Source: Aristolochia californica
Taxonomy: Eukaryota; Streptophyta; Magnoliopsida; Piperales; Aristolochiaceae
Length of the DNA stretch: 64,000 nucleotides
NCBI GenBank assembly: GCA_029961685.1
Contig: JARWKL010000012.1
Location: forward strand, 3,697,807-3,761,806
Reading direction: 5' to 3'
Numbering within the stretch: position 1 is the first letter of the stretch; each line of letters begins with the position of its first letter. The notes under the pieces are model-generated. The model made no database searches. It saw only the letters and a list, made by a program, of their open reading frames with translations, and was not told the origin of the DNA. Below are positions 45,790-56,257 of this stretch, piece by piece. The position numbers and the translations under genes were made by a program.

Positions 45790-47484
45790 ATGGCTCAGAC
45801 AACTGTTTTGAGATCGGCTTCTTTGGTTCCTTCCAAATTGTTTGCTTCCACTGCCGCAAAACGATCAGTTCTTTTTCGGACCCGACTCCCACTCAAGGCC
45901 GCCTTCTCAAGCGGTAGCAGCAGCAATGACACAGGCGGAAGCAAAGAATTTTTGAGGCAATCCGACGAGCAACTGATGGGTCAGTGCGAAATGGATACTT
46001 TTAAGGTGTCGGGGCCCGGTGGACAACACCGCAACAAGCGAGAGAGCGCCGTCCGCCTCAAGCACATTCCTACCGGAGTAATTGCCCAGGTTTGTTCTTT
46101 TCCTCACTCTCGTCTTTCCCAGGCTGCAATTTGCATAGATGAAGTTTATGTACCTCCTTACTCAATGACTTTGCTTATGTAACAACTAGAACGACATATT
46201 TCCTTCAAGTTACCAAAATCCACCAACACCCATCGGAATAGAGGATCCTTCGTAGTGGGTGTGTATTAATCAACATCTACTCTGGGTTCATTCATCCTGT
46301 TACCTTTACAGCTCACTGCCTCTTCACTATGAGGCCGTGGACATGCTGGTAGGCAGGTGCACTTGTCATGATGGATGAGATATGGCAAACGAATGACGGT
46401 AACTGATCTTAGAATGGCGCGGATGGAGAGCTCTGAAGACACGCGGCTCCAATCTGTGGGGACCTCCACAGCCTCAAGCTTTTGCGGCTCTTAGTGCTTT
46501 TAAATAATGGACCTCATGTGTTGCATTGTGATATCTGGAAAATAGAATCAATTCATTTTGCAGGCTACCGAGGACCGGTCACAACACAAGAACCGCGCAT
46601 CGGCTTTAGCACGTTTACGCACTATGCTGGCCCTTAAAGGTTACATTTTGCTATTGCTCCTTCTCTCTGTTTTATGCAAATAAAACCCCTGAATTGCCTT
46701 GCGATTTTCTTCTTTCCTATCAGATTATGCAGAATATTGGATGCATAGTGAAAGAGGGAATGTGATCTATGCTTTCCTTTTTCCTTTTGCCATTCTGATG
46801 ATCTAGTAAAAAATGTACATTACTTTTAAAGGCAATTGTAAGATTTGCGGTGCATGTGAGTTCAAACAAACATGTCGGATTATGCAAGATCAATTTGACT
46901 TATTTTTACTTATTGCTGATGGCATCTTGATCATCTTTGAGTCCATGGGCAAACGGTTTCTTTTTCTCAAAGGTTCATGTTCTTCTATTGAACTAGTCAG
47001 GAACAAGCTAGACCTCGAAAGTTATACCCCTCCCTTGGAGCTCCTTCAGATTCTTCCACCAAAGTCAACAATTAGAGAGCCAGATGTTGGTCCACAAATT
47101 GGACCCAAAAATCCAAAATTTACCTTGGTATACGTATCTTGTGGAGTTACTATAAATGGTAGTTGTTTAATTCTTTAAGCTGATAAAGGTGGAATATTTA
47201 CATTTTCATACCTTTTTTGTGTAGGGAATGCAAGCTTTACTTGATCTTATGGTTGCAGTTAATGGCTCAGTGTCAGAAGCAGCAAAGATGTTGGGGTAGA
47301 TTTTCTGTCATCTAAAGCTTTATTGCATTCTTTTCCAAATAAACTGATTAAAGCTGGAAGCTGAAACTGATCCTTTTTCTAAAGCTTCACACGGTTCTGC
47401 AGGTTAAGCACAGGTGCACTTTCACGTTTGATATTATCTGATGATTCTCTTAGAATGAAAGTAAATGAGCTGAGGGTGTCCAAG
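45790..47484 (+). CDS. Organellar class-I peptide-chain-release-factor-like protein (GGQ domain)
   Basis: Release-factor-like proteins of this type free stalled peptidyl-tRNA in mitochondria or plastids through the GGQ loop. Exons read: 45790-46089, 46564-46639, 46997-47127, 47225-47295 and 47403-47484, with GT-AG introns and matching phases. The N-terminus [16 protein letters not shown] with many Ser/Arg and few acids looks like an organelle transit peptide. The catalytic [20 protein letters not shown] is in exon 1; [20 protein letters not shown] in exon 2; [17 protein letters not shown] in exon 3; [20 protein letters not shown] in exon 4; and [20 protein letters not shown] in exon 5. The expected last few codons were not found; an acceptor at 47700 would add about 17 residues. 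The coding part is otherwise undamaged. Confidence 0.85.
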
Positions 47485-48005
47485 GTAGATATTAGATGTT
47501 TTCCTAATGAACTTTGATAATTATCATTTAATTATTAAATTTGTCATGGCTTCCTTTTTCCTACATTTTTAAACTGAGCTTGGATTGTTATAGTGTATCT
47601 ATATTAAGTTATAGACCATTTAAAAAAAAATATTAAGTTATAGACAACTATTGTAGCCTGATACCAACTCATTGCTTGATATGTTTTCTTTGTATGTCAG
47701 AGAGTATTGGTGTACCACCAAGTAATCATGAAAAGAGAACTTACTGGAAGCTAATTGATGACATAAATTTGTCTGTAAATAATAATTAGATTGCATGACA
47801 TTGGTGAAATTGTTGATAAGGAGAACAACTGGGTTGCTGCATCATGAGAGCAAAGACCATTTACTTGGCCAGTAGAGACAAGATGTCTATTAATAGAAGA
47901 TATCAATCATGCAGAGCTATTTCAATTTTGCAAAGTCAACAATGATAGAAAGGAAAAAATAGAAAATGGTTATATAGGCAGAAATAGCCCTGTATAGATA
48001 GTACT
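47485..48005. other. Possible terminal exon and 3' flank of the release factor gene
   Basis: An acceptor TGTATGTCAG at 47700 would open RVLVYHQVIMKRELTGS and a stop at about 47754. Relatives end soon after the exon-5 sequence with a short basic tail, so this is possible but does not match them. Nothing else was seen. Confidence 0.3.
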
Positions 48006-48013
48006 GCTGCATT

Positions 48014-48747
48014 TAGGGGAGGCAATGAGCTGAGTGCAGGTTGAAACATGGTGGTTTGTGTTCCCCATGGTTCAAGCTTGGCTTGATTGCAAGATGGAAG
48101 GGGCAGTGCCACCGTCCCTGTGCCAAAAATGAGGAGGATTGCACTCCCCTCCCCCTCTCCTCTCTGTTGAAATGATTTCAGCTGAGAGAAGGAGGAGGAG
48201 GAGGAGGAGGTGGGGTGTGGGTGGTGTGTGACCCTCCCCTTTTTCTGTACCGGAAGGGCTGCCAGCAGCACCCCTATTTACAGAATGAGAAATGAAAAAA
48301 GAAGAAGAAAAGAAGAGGAATAAGAGAAGAAGACGTGTGGAAGAAGAGGAGCAGAAGAATATGGGATGAAGAAAGACAAGAGAGAAGAAGTCAGGAGGAG
48401 AAAGTGGAGGGAGAATGCATACCTGACTTCTGTTGAGTGAATATATCTACCTAAAACCTCATAAAAAGAGTCTTACCTGCTACTTAAATTATTGTTTTGA
48501 CAGCTGGCACCTTCCCATACACAATATTTATTGTAGATAAGAGAGAGAGAGTTACAAGCAGGGATCACATTTGAATTGGAGAAATCTTTTTGGAACTTTA
48601 CTCTTAGTGTGAGAGCTGGCTTGCAAGACAAACTCATTCATGTTTGAGCTAGGCTTGTTTTAGCTAACGAGCTAGACTTGGAACTTCAGCTCGGCTCAAG
48701 TTTGTCAAAACCAAGTGAGCTAAGCCCGGGCCTCAGTACTACCCCTA
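48014..48747. mobile_element. Non-autonomous hAT element with 8-bp target duplication
   Basis: The ends are TAGGGGAGGCAATGAG (48014) and, inverted, TAGGGGTAGTACTGAG (48747). They are flanked by a perfect GCTGCATT at 48006-48013 and 48748-48755. Subterminal GAGCTAGGC, GAGCTAG and GCTCGGCTCAAG words match the hAT style at 13799. The inside is 734 bp with purine-rich repeats (GGAGGAGGA) and no transposase. Confidence 0.92.
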
Positions 48748-48755
48748 GCTGCATT

Positions 48756-49820
48756 AATGAATTTCAGTTTCTAAAAAAACAAGAAAGAAACTTGTATAGA
48801 TTATATGTTGAGAAAAGGGTGTGTATGCAAACCTTTTGATATCAGATTTTTCATCAAGTCTTCAAACTACTTCAACTCTTTTTGCTTCTTTGATATTCAA
48901 CATTCTGTAGACAACAAGCTGATGCTTTTTAGGGTCTTCTTCCCTAAATACATTTTAATCGACATACATTTTAACTTAAATATGCCCAACATGTCATCTG
49001 CTACTACCTAATATGTTTGGGTTTTGACCCTAATTTTGCCGGCTTACCACTAAGTTGGAAAAATTGCTGTAGCAACCTCGCGGTTTTCAGAGGTCCACAA
49101 ACCGTACATGTTAACTGATTCAACTCCTTAGCTGCTTTAGCAAGGTAGAGCACAACTCCGTTTCGTTTCCTACCTCGGAGCGTAACCGAACATTTTTGGT
49201 TGCTAACAAATTCGTTGTTTGGCATATTCTACACTATCATTTTTAACACATTGAACGATACTATTTAAACACTATTCAATAAAAACTCTATTCAATATTA
49301 CTATTCACAAATCAAAAATTACTGTTCACAAATAAAAAATTACTGTGCACAAATTACTATTCATGATTACTATTCAAACACTGTTCACATATACTGAAAA
49401 ATAATACAAATTCTATAGATATTGGAAAAATACATTCTACATTACACACTATAGTACACCCCAGGCTACGGACTGGTCACCGATCGATTCCCTGTTTTTA
49501 CTTGGCCATAATGGCTTAAATGGCTGAAATGGCACATACTGTGCAGTCGCCGGAAATCGCCTTCGCTGAAATCTTCTAAGCCGGAAATCGCCTTCTTCTT
49601 TGCTCCGATTTCTCCCTTCGCTTTTCAATGATTTGTTCTATGGCAGAAGGTCGATTTTATAATTTTTCACCTCAGAATTTTTCCGCGTTTTCCCCTTGAA
49701 GCAATGGTCCTGAGAAAAAGTGGATGGATATTTTCAACTTTTTATTTATTTCTATTTTTACCCTTGCATTATTTGTCGGCGGCATCGAAAGTAAGGGTAT
49801 TTTGGTCTTTTCATGCCGTG
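48756..49820. other. Intergenic DNA with ACTGTTCAC-type repeats
   Basis: Bases 49235-49400 repeat TACTATTCA, ACTGTTCACA and AAATTACTGT words, as in many plant LTRs. It may be the flank or terminal repeat of the minus-strand retroelement that follows. No gene was recognised. Confidence 0.45.
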
Positions 49821-49823
49821 ACA

Positions 49824-50838
49824 TCATTTTTGCTGATGTAGAAGCATCTTCTTTTTTGTCGTCATGCTGATGTAAGTTTTTTGACGGCAATCAACGTCGT
49901 TAGCTGACGTGTTGCTGGTATCTTTATTGCAAAAGGTCTTCGGCAAATATCTTCTTGCAAAATTTGTAGGAGTCTTTTTCACCAAATGCTTCTTGAGCAA
50001 TCTCGCAAAATTTCTCCTTTGTGCTTTTAGTGCCCGAAAATTTTCCCAGTCGAATTTTCCTTTTGACTTCTTCAAGGGCTTTGTAAATAGGAGTCTCATT
50101 GAAACTTTTAGACACGATTGTCAATGGGACGGATGCCTTGTAGACGAAAGCTTTTTGAACAATGATCCTAATCCAATAGCTCGACGATAACACCATTTTG
50201 ATTCAGGGCAATCCTTCATCTTTGGCTTGATTTTCGGGTAGAATTGGGGTAGTTCACAATCTTTTTCAAGGATCTCAATAGTAATTACCAGAATGCTCGG
50301 TAAAAACTTTTCTGGCCCAGTTACTTCAGCAATTGTCAAAACGAATTTTAGTCGGATCGACTTACACTTCACCATTGAGCTAAATGCCTTGCAAGCTTCG
50401 GTAATTTCGTTGGGTAGTAACTCCAATTGTGTCCAATCGTTCACTTGAAGGAGAACTTGACCAATGAATCCATAATCGAATAACATCTGAATATACTTTG
50501 GATCAGTTTTTGGGTTTATGATTGTCCTATTCCAGAGTCCATTGGAATCAGTAGTCATAAAGGGAGTGTGAATCCCTACACCGATTTTTTCATTCCAAAG
50601 TTGGAATTGAGATTGATGATTTATAGTCTCTTTAAGAACTAGCACAAACAGGTGTTTTAGGCCTGAGTGACAATTCTTCGGAGATGATATAAGTGAGTTT
50701 AAGCGGCCTTATTTTCCAACGAAAATCAAACTCACTTTGCTCACTATGTTTTGGTTTACTCAGGCGTTTCAACCGAGTGAACTCAGATGGGGTTACCAAA
50801 CGTGCTTTGAAAGATTTCTCCTTCGCAAGCACTTCCAT
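49824..50838 (-). pseudogene. Unassigned frames downstream of the CCHC region
   Basis: Three overlapping minus frames (50838-50632, 50645-50121 and 50099-49824) look like one decayed coding stretch in shifted frames; the middle one is 174 codons. The composition is a normal globular mix with lysine-rich ends. A movement-protein-like or protease region might be expected here in a caulimovirid, but I saw no diagnostic motif. The function is not assigned. Confidence 0.4.
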
Positions 50839-51298
50839 TTCCTCTTGAGGAGGATTTTATTTTAACCGCTTCCTTTCCAGCTCTAGATTGGTAGGAAAAA
50901 GTCCCTAATTCCTCTGTCTTGCGGGGCGATTCACGCCGTATATGTAGTTCTTGTAGTTCTTGAGTTAATTGCTTAGCTTTGAGAGCTATTTCTTTATCAT
51001 TAGATCCATATCGGGCATAGTTCCCATCAATATCTCCTCTTTCAAAAGAAATAGGAGATTGTCGAATAAGGATTGTAGGGTGGAGAGCAATACCGTCAGT
51101 GTAGTAATTGCCGCCACTAAATCATGTAGGCAATCGCTAAGTGGATTAGTTGCCATCTTTTCTATCTATAACACAAGAAAATTCTCGAGTCAAAGTATCA
51201 GGTAAATAATTCTTTTCTCCTTTAATATCTTCAACAACAAAAGAGAATTGAAAAAACCATTGTTGCTATTGTATTGCCGTTTTTGTTTTTCATTGGGA

Positions 51299-51440
51299 CA
51301 ATCTCTAGCAAAATGTCCTTCTTTTTGACAAATCCAACATTTGCATCTGCTTGGAGGTTTTCCTTTTGGGCAATAAGGATTTGTTTTTTGAAAAGTTTTC
51401 TTTCTGAAATATCTCTTTTTTGGAGAATATTTTTTCTGGA
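51299..51440 (-). pseudogene. CCHC zinc-finger region of the coat/gag protein
   Basis: The minus strand gives CWICQKEGHFARDC, a CX2CX4HX4C finger (51340-51299). It is preceded by a run rich in Lys, Arg, Tyr and Phe. Such fingers bind the packaged RNA. The frame differs from that of the core at 52172-51654, so at least one frameshift or rearrangement lies between, near the inverted repeat at 51520-51570. Confidence 0.75.
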
Positions 51441-51519
51441 AACTTCTTTGTATTTTATACTTCTTTTTTACCTTTTATTATGTTTTCTTTGTTTGGAAGA
51501 ATGGTTTTTACAACCATAG

Positions 51520-51570
51520 GCTCCTACAACCTTATTTTTGTTGTGAACAACAAAATAAGGTTGTAGGAGC
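51520..51570. repeat. ~24-bp inverted repeat with 2-base loop
   Basis: The left arm GCTCCTACAACC...TTGTTGT (51520-51544) and right arm ACAACA...GGTTGTAGGAGC (51547-51570) pair almost fully, with one bulged T and loop GA. It interrupts the coat-like coding between core and finger, so it is either an inserted palindrome or an inverted-duplication scar. Confidence 0.85.
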
Positions 51571-51653
51571 AAAGGGTTTGTTTGTTTGCACAACTACTTT
51601 TCTTTTGAAGTCGTTGCATTTTGCATAGATTGGCAAGCTTATCTTGCACAAAT

Positions 51654-52172
51654 CTATGTTTTCTTCCAAGGAGTGTCTGTTCTAAGGAATATTTCCATTG
51701 AATTTTCTGGAAATTCTGGGTTGTTTTGCCAATATTTTGCTACATATTTTTTTTCACAGTGTGTAGCAAATGGTTCTGGCAATTTTGAATAGAAGATAGT
51801 CTGATAAGGTTTCTGATCTTCTGTTTTGAGTTTGTAAAAATAACTTGCAAACTCACAATAGTATTTTTCATAGAAACAAATGTTACAAATTTGTAATTTG
51901 TTTAGTTTCTGTATTGTCTTTAGTCTTGTTCTAGATTTGAGACTTTCATTCACTGCTTCTTGGGAAAAATGTATGCCTAGAAATTCTTTTGAAATTTTTG
52001 CTACAATCGTTTTCAATATTGCAGCAATTGAAGTGTTTCCTTCTGGTTTTGCCTTTTGGTTTTCGGGAAGATTATCCCACCAATGGGCAACATTGCCTTG
52101 TAATGCATGGGTAAAGAAATTGTAAGCAGAATCCTTATCCCATGATTCATGCATATTAGCAGCATTGCTCAT
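51654..52172 (-). pseudogene. Coat/gag-like core fragment
   Basis: The 172-codon frame is rich in aromatic residues. It has WWDNLPENQK near its start and YFYKLKTEDQKPYQT in the middle, then a Cys/Lys segment. This pattern fits a particle-forming core from caulimovirid coat or retrotransposon gag. It ends at a stop before the basic region. No complete protein is made. Confidence 0.55.
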
Positions 52173-52181
52173 ATTTCTTTC

Positions 52182-53540
52182 TCAATCTTGAAGGATTTTT
52201 TCTCCATCTTTCGAGCAATCTAGATTGAGATAAAATCCAAAAGAGTTAATGTTATCTATCAGATGATATCCTTTATCAGCATAGTTTGGGTCAACAAAAA
52301 AATATTTTGTTGAATACCTTTGTCCTCCTAGTGAGACTTTGTTATGAGAATATCGGTTTTTGATATTATCCTCAACTACAGATTCTCTTTCTCTAGAAGA
52401 TTTTGCTTCGTTGTTTTCTTGAAGCATTTTAAATCTTTTGTCAATATCATATTCAAGTTTATCTTTTGCAGAATAATGTCCTTTGTTGGCAATTTATGTA
52501 GCAACATTGTCTTTAGAGTCCCATGGCTCTAGATCGCTTTCTCGTTGTTTTCCATTCTTTTACTAGAGGATGGTTTTTCCTCTTGAACATAATAAATTGG
52601 TTGTTTTTCGAAAGTATTATATTTGGCATATTCAACTTCATCTTCTGAAGTGAATGTTATGCTTAAAGCCATTCTGTAACTCGATGGTTCATAAGCTTTG
52701 TTTCTTGGTGCAATGCACACTAGTTTTTTAAGCCATCCTATTATGTCAGGGAGACCTAAAGGTAAGGGAGTTTCTAACCCTGTTAGGTATAAAAACTCAT
52801 TCATTTTCTAAAGTCTAAGGAGTAAAAGGATTTTTATACCTTGAATTTGTAGTTTTAGAACTTAAATGTTCTTTTATATCTAAGATTTCATTTAAGATAT
52901 CTTGCATTTTATCTTTGTTTAGGTTTTCTAAACTTCGTTTGAGTTCTGTTAATTCGGTAGAGAAGACAGGACTCTTTCCTTCATGTACCTTTTCTAGAAT
53001 TGTTTCTAGAATATTTTGGCATTTTAAAACTTCTTCATGTTTGAATGAATTGTATATGAAGTTTATTTTTGTTTGCATATTTTGTACTGCAACTTCTATT
53101 TTTGTTAAAGTCTTGGTCCAAGATTCTAACGTTTGTTGAGAATAAGTGACTATTTTTTGTTAGTCACTATTTTGGACAGGAGTAACTATTTTGTGAATTG
53201 GTTATGTTCCTTCGTCTATGTGAAGAGGAACATAGGCATTTGGCTGGGGGTTTACTATTCCTTTGAAATTGGTACTAGTAGAAGCTCTACTGGTAGAGGG
53301 TGTAGCTGGTTCGAGGGAAAAGCTGTTTCTGGCGTTGGTGATGACCAGTTTTCCTTCTCTCTCCTTTATTGTTTTTCGAGATAGAGGTAAGTGTCTTGGT
53401 GCCATTGGTTGGACTACCCATTCCGTTGGCCAAGTTAATTCTCTAGGGTCAAGTTCTTCGACCATTATGCTTTCTGAATATCCAATATTTTTGGATAATT
53501 TTGTGATTGCCTTGGAATCTTTAACTGAAACTTTTCCTCC
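52182..53540 (-). pseudogene. N-terminal polyprotein frames of the minus-strand retroelement
   Basis: The frame from 53573 down to 52815 is coherent apart from two stops near 53202 and 53157. It has a Ser/Thr/Pro-rich middle and a helical, Glu/Lys/Leu-rich end (53078-52830) that looks coiled-coil. Further frames continue to 52182. The first codons run into LINE 1 sequence at about 53540, so the true start is probably lost. No family is named with confidence. Confidence 0.45.
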
Positions 53541-54360
53541 GACAGAGGGCCAATGCTTTTCGGATTGGTTCACTTGCCACCTGTGTCTGGACTACTCCCC
53601 TCTGGCATCTTATCTGTGCCCGGGTGAGTGGATTGTTTCATTCTGCTCAATCGGCGATCACTGGGTGGCATCCTGGCTCCCTGCTTCAGCCACTATCACT
53701 TCTGTCCGGGATTGGAATCCTTCCCTGCAGCAATGGGGCCTCGGTCAATGGGTCCAGATTACGGGCCTCCCACCTGAGCTTTGGGAAGAAAGCATCTTTG
53801 GCCTCGTTGCCAGCCACTTCGGTACTTTAATTATGCTGGACAGAAGCATCGCTAAACACAGGTGATTCGACCATGCCCAACTCTTCATCTGTCCGAGTTG
53901 CGTCCACTCCAGGATGACTTTCCTCCGGCTAGATGCCAGCCAATCTCCCCTTTGGCTCAGTATCACATTTGGAAATCTTATGGGAGACTTTGTCTCTCTC
54001 ACCGGTGGCAGCAGCAGCGACCCAGGCATGGCACGTAGCCCGATCCACAGCCAGCCCTGCAGTCTGCTTGGCTGGCCAGCAGAGGCCCACCCCCTCTGCC
54101 CTCTACCACCACTGAGCTCCCAGACAACCCCCTATCCCTATGCCTTTGACAGCCTATTCCATCAAATCCCCACCACTCTGACACCTCTACCCCCCACATG
54201 GCACCACATCGATACCAGGACCCCCTTCCCCCTTTGCCCACTTGCCCCCCTTTTTTCCTTACCCAGCAGCTTCCCCTCCACACCCTCCCCCCCGAGATCA
54301 ACCCCGACCCACTTCCCGTTCCCTGTCCTCCTCATTTGTGACCAGTTGGCCTAGATGCCC
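53540..54360 (+). pseudogene. LINE 1 ORF1 remnant
   Basis: Plant L1 ORF1 binds the element RNA. The frame to 53865 has WNPSLQQWGLGQWVQITGLP and PELWEESIF, the DUF4283-like pattern before a zinc knuckle. A stop at 53863 is followed by a shifted frame (53914-54354) that becomes Pro/Ser/Thr-rich. No knuckle was clearly seen. Confidence 0.6.
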
Positions 54361-54595
54361 CTCTCCACTTGCTACTGGTTCTCCGCCTCCGATGGCCACC
54401 TATCAGCGCTGGTGCTTCCCTCCGCCGACAGATGGAAACTGGCAATTTTACTTGGCTTTGCAGACTGAGCGAGACCAGTTCGATAAAGAAACTTGGAGTA
54501 GTATCTCCGAACTGGCTTAGAAGAATGAGTGTGACTTACAGTGGTAACCCCTCGAGAAGCAAGGCTGCCTCAGGAGTGAGCAAAAAAGGGAATAA

Positions 54596-56257
54596 ATGAT
54601 TGTAATCTCTTGGAATGTAAGAGGAATTGGTTCCTCCCGCATGCGAGCCACTATTCGGAGTCTCCTATCAAGGAGTTGTCCTTCCATTGTGATCCTCTGA
54701 GAATCCAAATGTCAAAATCCTTTTGATGCTTTTGTTCATGATCAGGTGTTAGATCATTTGATTGGTTCCTACTCTATGGGAATCAAGCTCTGTGACAAAT
54801 GCACTGGTTTCTCTTGGGGACTACTTGACGTTTATGGTCCCACCCGATACCAAGAGCGTCACTCCTTCTGGGAAGAGCTTACCCATCTTCTAACCGATTG
54901 GCCCATTCCATGGCTTCTTGCTGCGGATTTCAATGCCATTTGTTTCTGCAATGAGAAGTCCCCCCTTGCTTCCAAAATTTCCACCTCCATGAGGATGTTC
55001 GCAGATTTTATTGGCAGCTTTGAGTTAGAAGAGATTAACCTTTCTGGCAAGACGTTCACGTGGTCAAATGGGCAGAGGCTTCCCATTCTTTCCTAGATTG
55101 ATCTCTTCCTTCCACTAGTGATTGGCTCCAGCTCTACGGGAAAAACTTGCAGTGTGGTTTTGGGCTGTGTTGGCTCTGACCATTGGCCCATTCAGATCGA
55201 AACCAAACTTGACAAATGGGGCCTTGCCCCATTCTGGTTTGATAACTCTTGGCTGGCAAACAAGCTCTTTTCTGATAGCGTCACATCCTGGTGGGGAGCC
55301 TTTGGAGACCCAAACTATGACGGCCGGTCCCTCTCGTGCAAGCTGAAGTGCCTCAAAAAAAAACTCAAGTCTTGGTCCTTAGAGCGTTGCCTCAATGCCA
55401 CCTCTCACAAGTCCTCTCTCCAGTCTTAGATTGCCACCCTTGATGCGATCGAGGAGCAAAAGGGCCTTACTTATTCGGAATTCTCCAGTCGCATCTCCAT
55501 GCAATGCATTTTCCAGAGTCTTCTTCACACTGAACAGATCTAGTGGAATCAAAAGGCCCGCTTCAAGTGGTTGGCCGAGGGTGACGCCAACACAAACTTC
55601 TTTCATGCAATCGCCTCGGCCGAGGGTGACGCCAACACAAACTTCTTTCATGCAATCGCCTTGGCCCGCCGTAGGACTAATCGGGTTACTTCCTTGTCTA
55701 TTGACAATGAAGTAACCTCGAATAGGTCCTCTATTACTGGCGCTCTTCTCAGTTTTTTTGCAAATCTTTACAGAGAGGAGCTCCACCATTGCACCCACCT
55801 GACTAGGCTCCATTTCTCTTCGATTTCTCCCACCATTGCGGCTTTCATTGAGGTTCCCTTCTCGGACTTGGAGATCGAAGATGCGGTCTTAGTTCTTCCT
55901 CAAGATAAGGCCCCCGGACTTGACGGGTATAACGGGGAATTTTACAAAATTTGATGGTCTACCCTGAGATTGGACATTATTTCTAGGTCTGCAGTTTTTA
56001 TAATCGTGGAATTACCTTCAAGAGTGTCGGTGTCTCTCTTATTGCCCTGGTACCTAAAAATGCTAGTGTTGAACGTCCTCGTAACTTCAGGTCGATCAGC
56101 CTTGTCTCAAGTATGTACAAAATCATTGCTCGTATCCTGGCTCGTCGAGAAGGTTATTCTTCCCACCATCATCCACAGGGGTCAGAGTGCATTCCTTAGA
56201 GGTTGGGACATCCTTGATCCAACTATGACTACTCACGAGATTATTGACCACTTTGTC
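54596..56257 (+). pseudogene. LINE 1 ORF2, endonuclease and first half of RT
   Basis: The endonuclease nicks the target and RT copies RNA onto it. ATG 54596 opens MIVISWNVRGIGSSR. Active-site marks: ESK with a TGA just before it (about 54700), LLAADFNAI (about 54920), and GSDHWPI (about 55172). The linker has FKWLAEGDANTNFFHAIA, tandemly duplicated (55573-55662). RT begins with LPQDKAPGLDGYNGEFY (55890-55950), ALVPKNASVERPRNF and HRGQSAFLRGWDILD. Multiple stops and frame shifts are present. Confidence 0.85.
55573..55662 (+). repeat. 45-bp tandem duplication inside LINE 1 ORF2
   Basis: Two almost identical 45-bp units starting GGCCGAGGGTGACGCC keep the frame and repeat AEGDANTNFFHAIA. The near identity indicates a late event. 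Confidence 0.95.

Larger units (their letters stand above)
49821..53540 (-). mobile_element. Decayed retroelement, probably endogenous caulimovirid (pararetrovirus)
   Basis: The minus-strand frames run in order: a leader protein with coiled-coil character (53573-52815), further broken frames (52804-52182), a coat/gag core (52172-51654), a basic region with CCHC finger (about 51440-51299), and a set of unassigned frames (50838-49824). A lysine/arginine-rich stretch feeding a Cys-rich CX2CX4HX4C finger is typical of caulimovirid coat proteins. No protease, RT or RNase H was found, so assignment to a virus rather than a gag-bearing retrotransposon is an inference. Stops and frameshifts throughout show an old, inactive copy. 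Confidence 0.55.

Noticed and set aside
46813..47178. 121-codon plus frame as a separate gene
   Set aside because: It is intron 2 read through into exon 3 of the release-factor gene.
53999..54301. 100-codon minus Gly/Trp-rich frame in LINE 1
   Set aside because: It is antisense of the Pro/Ser-rich ORF1 tail.
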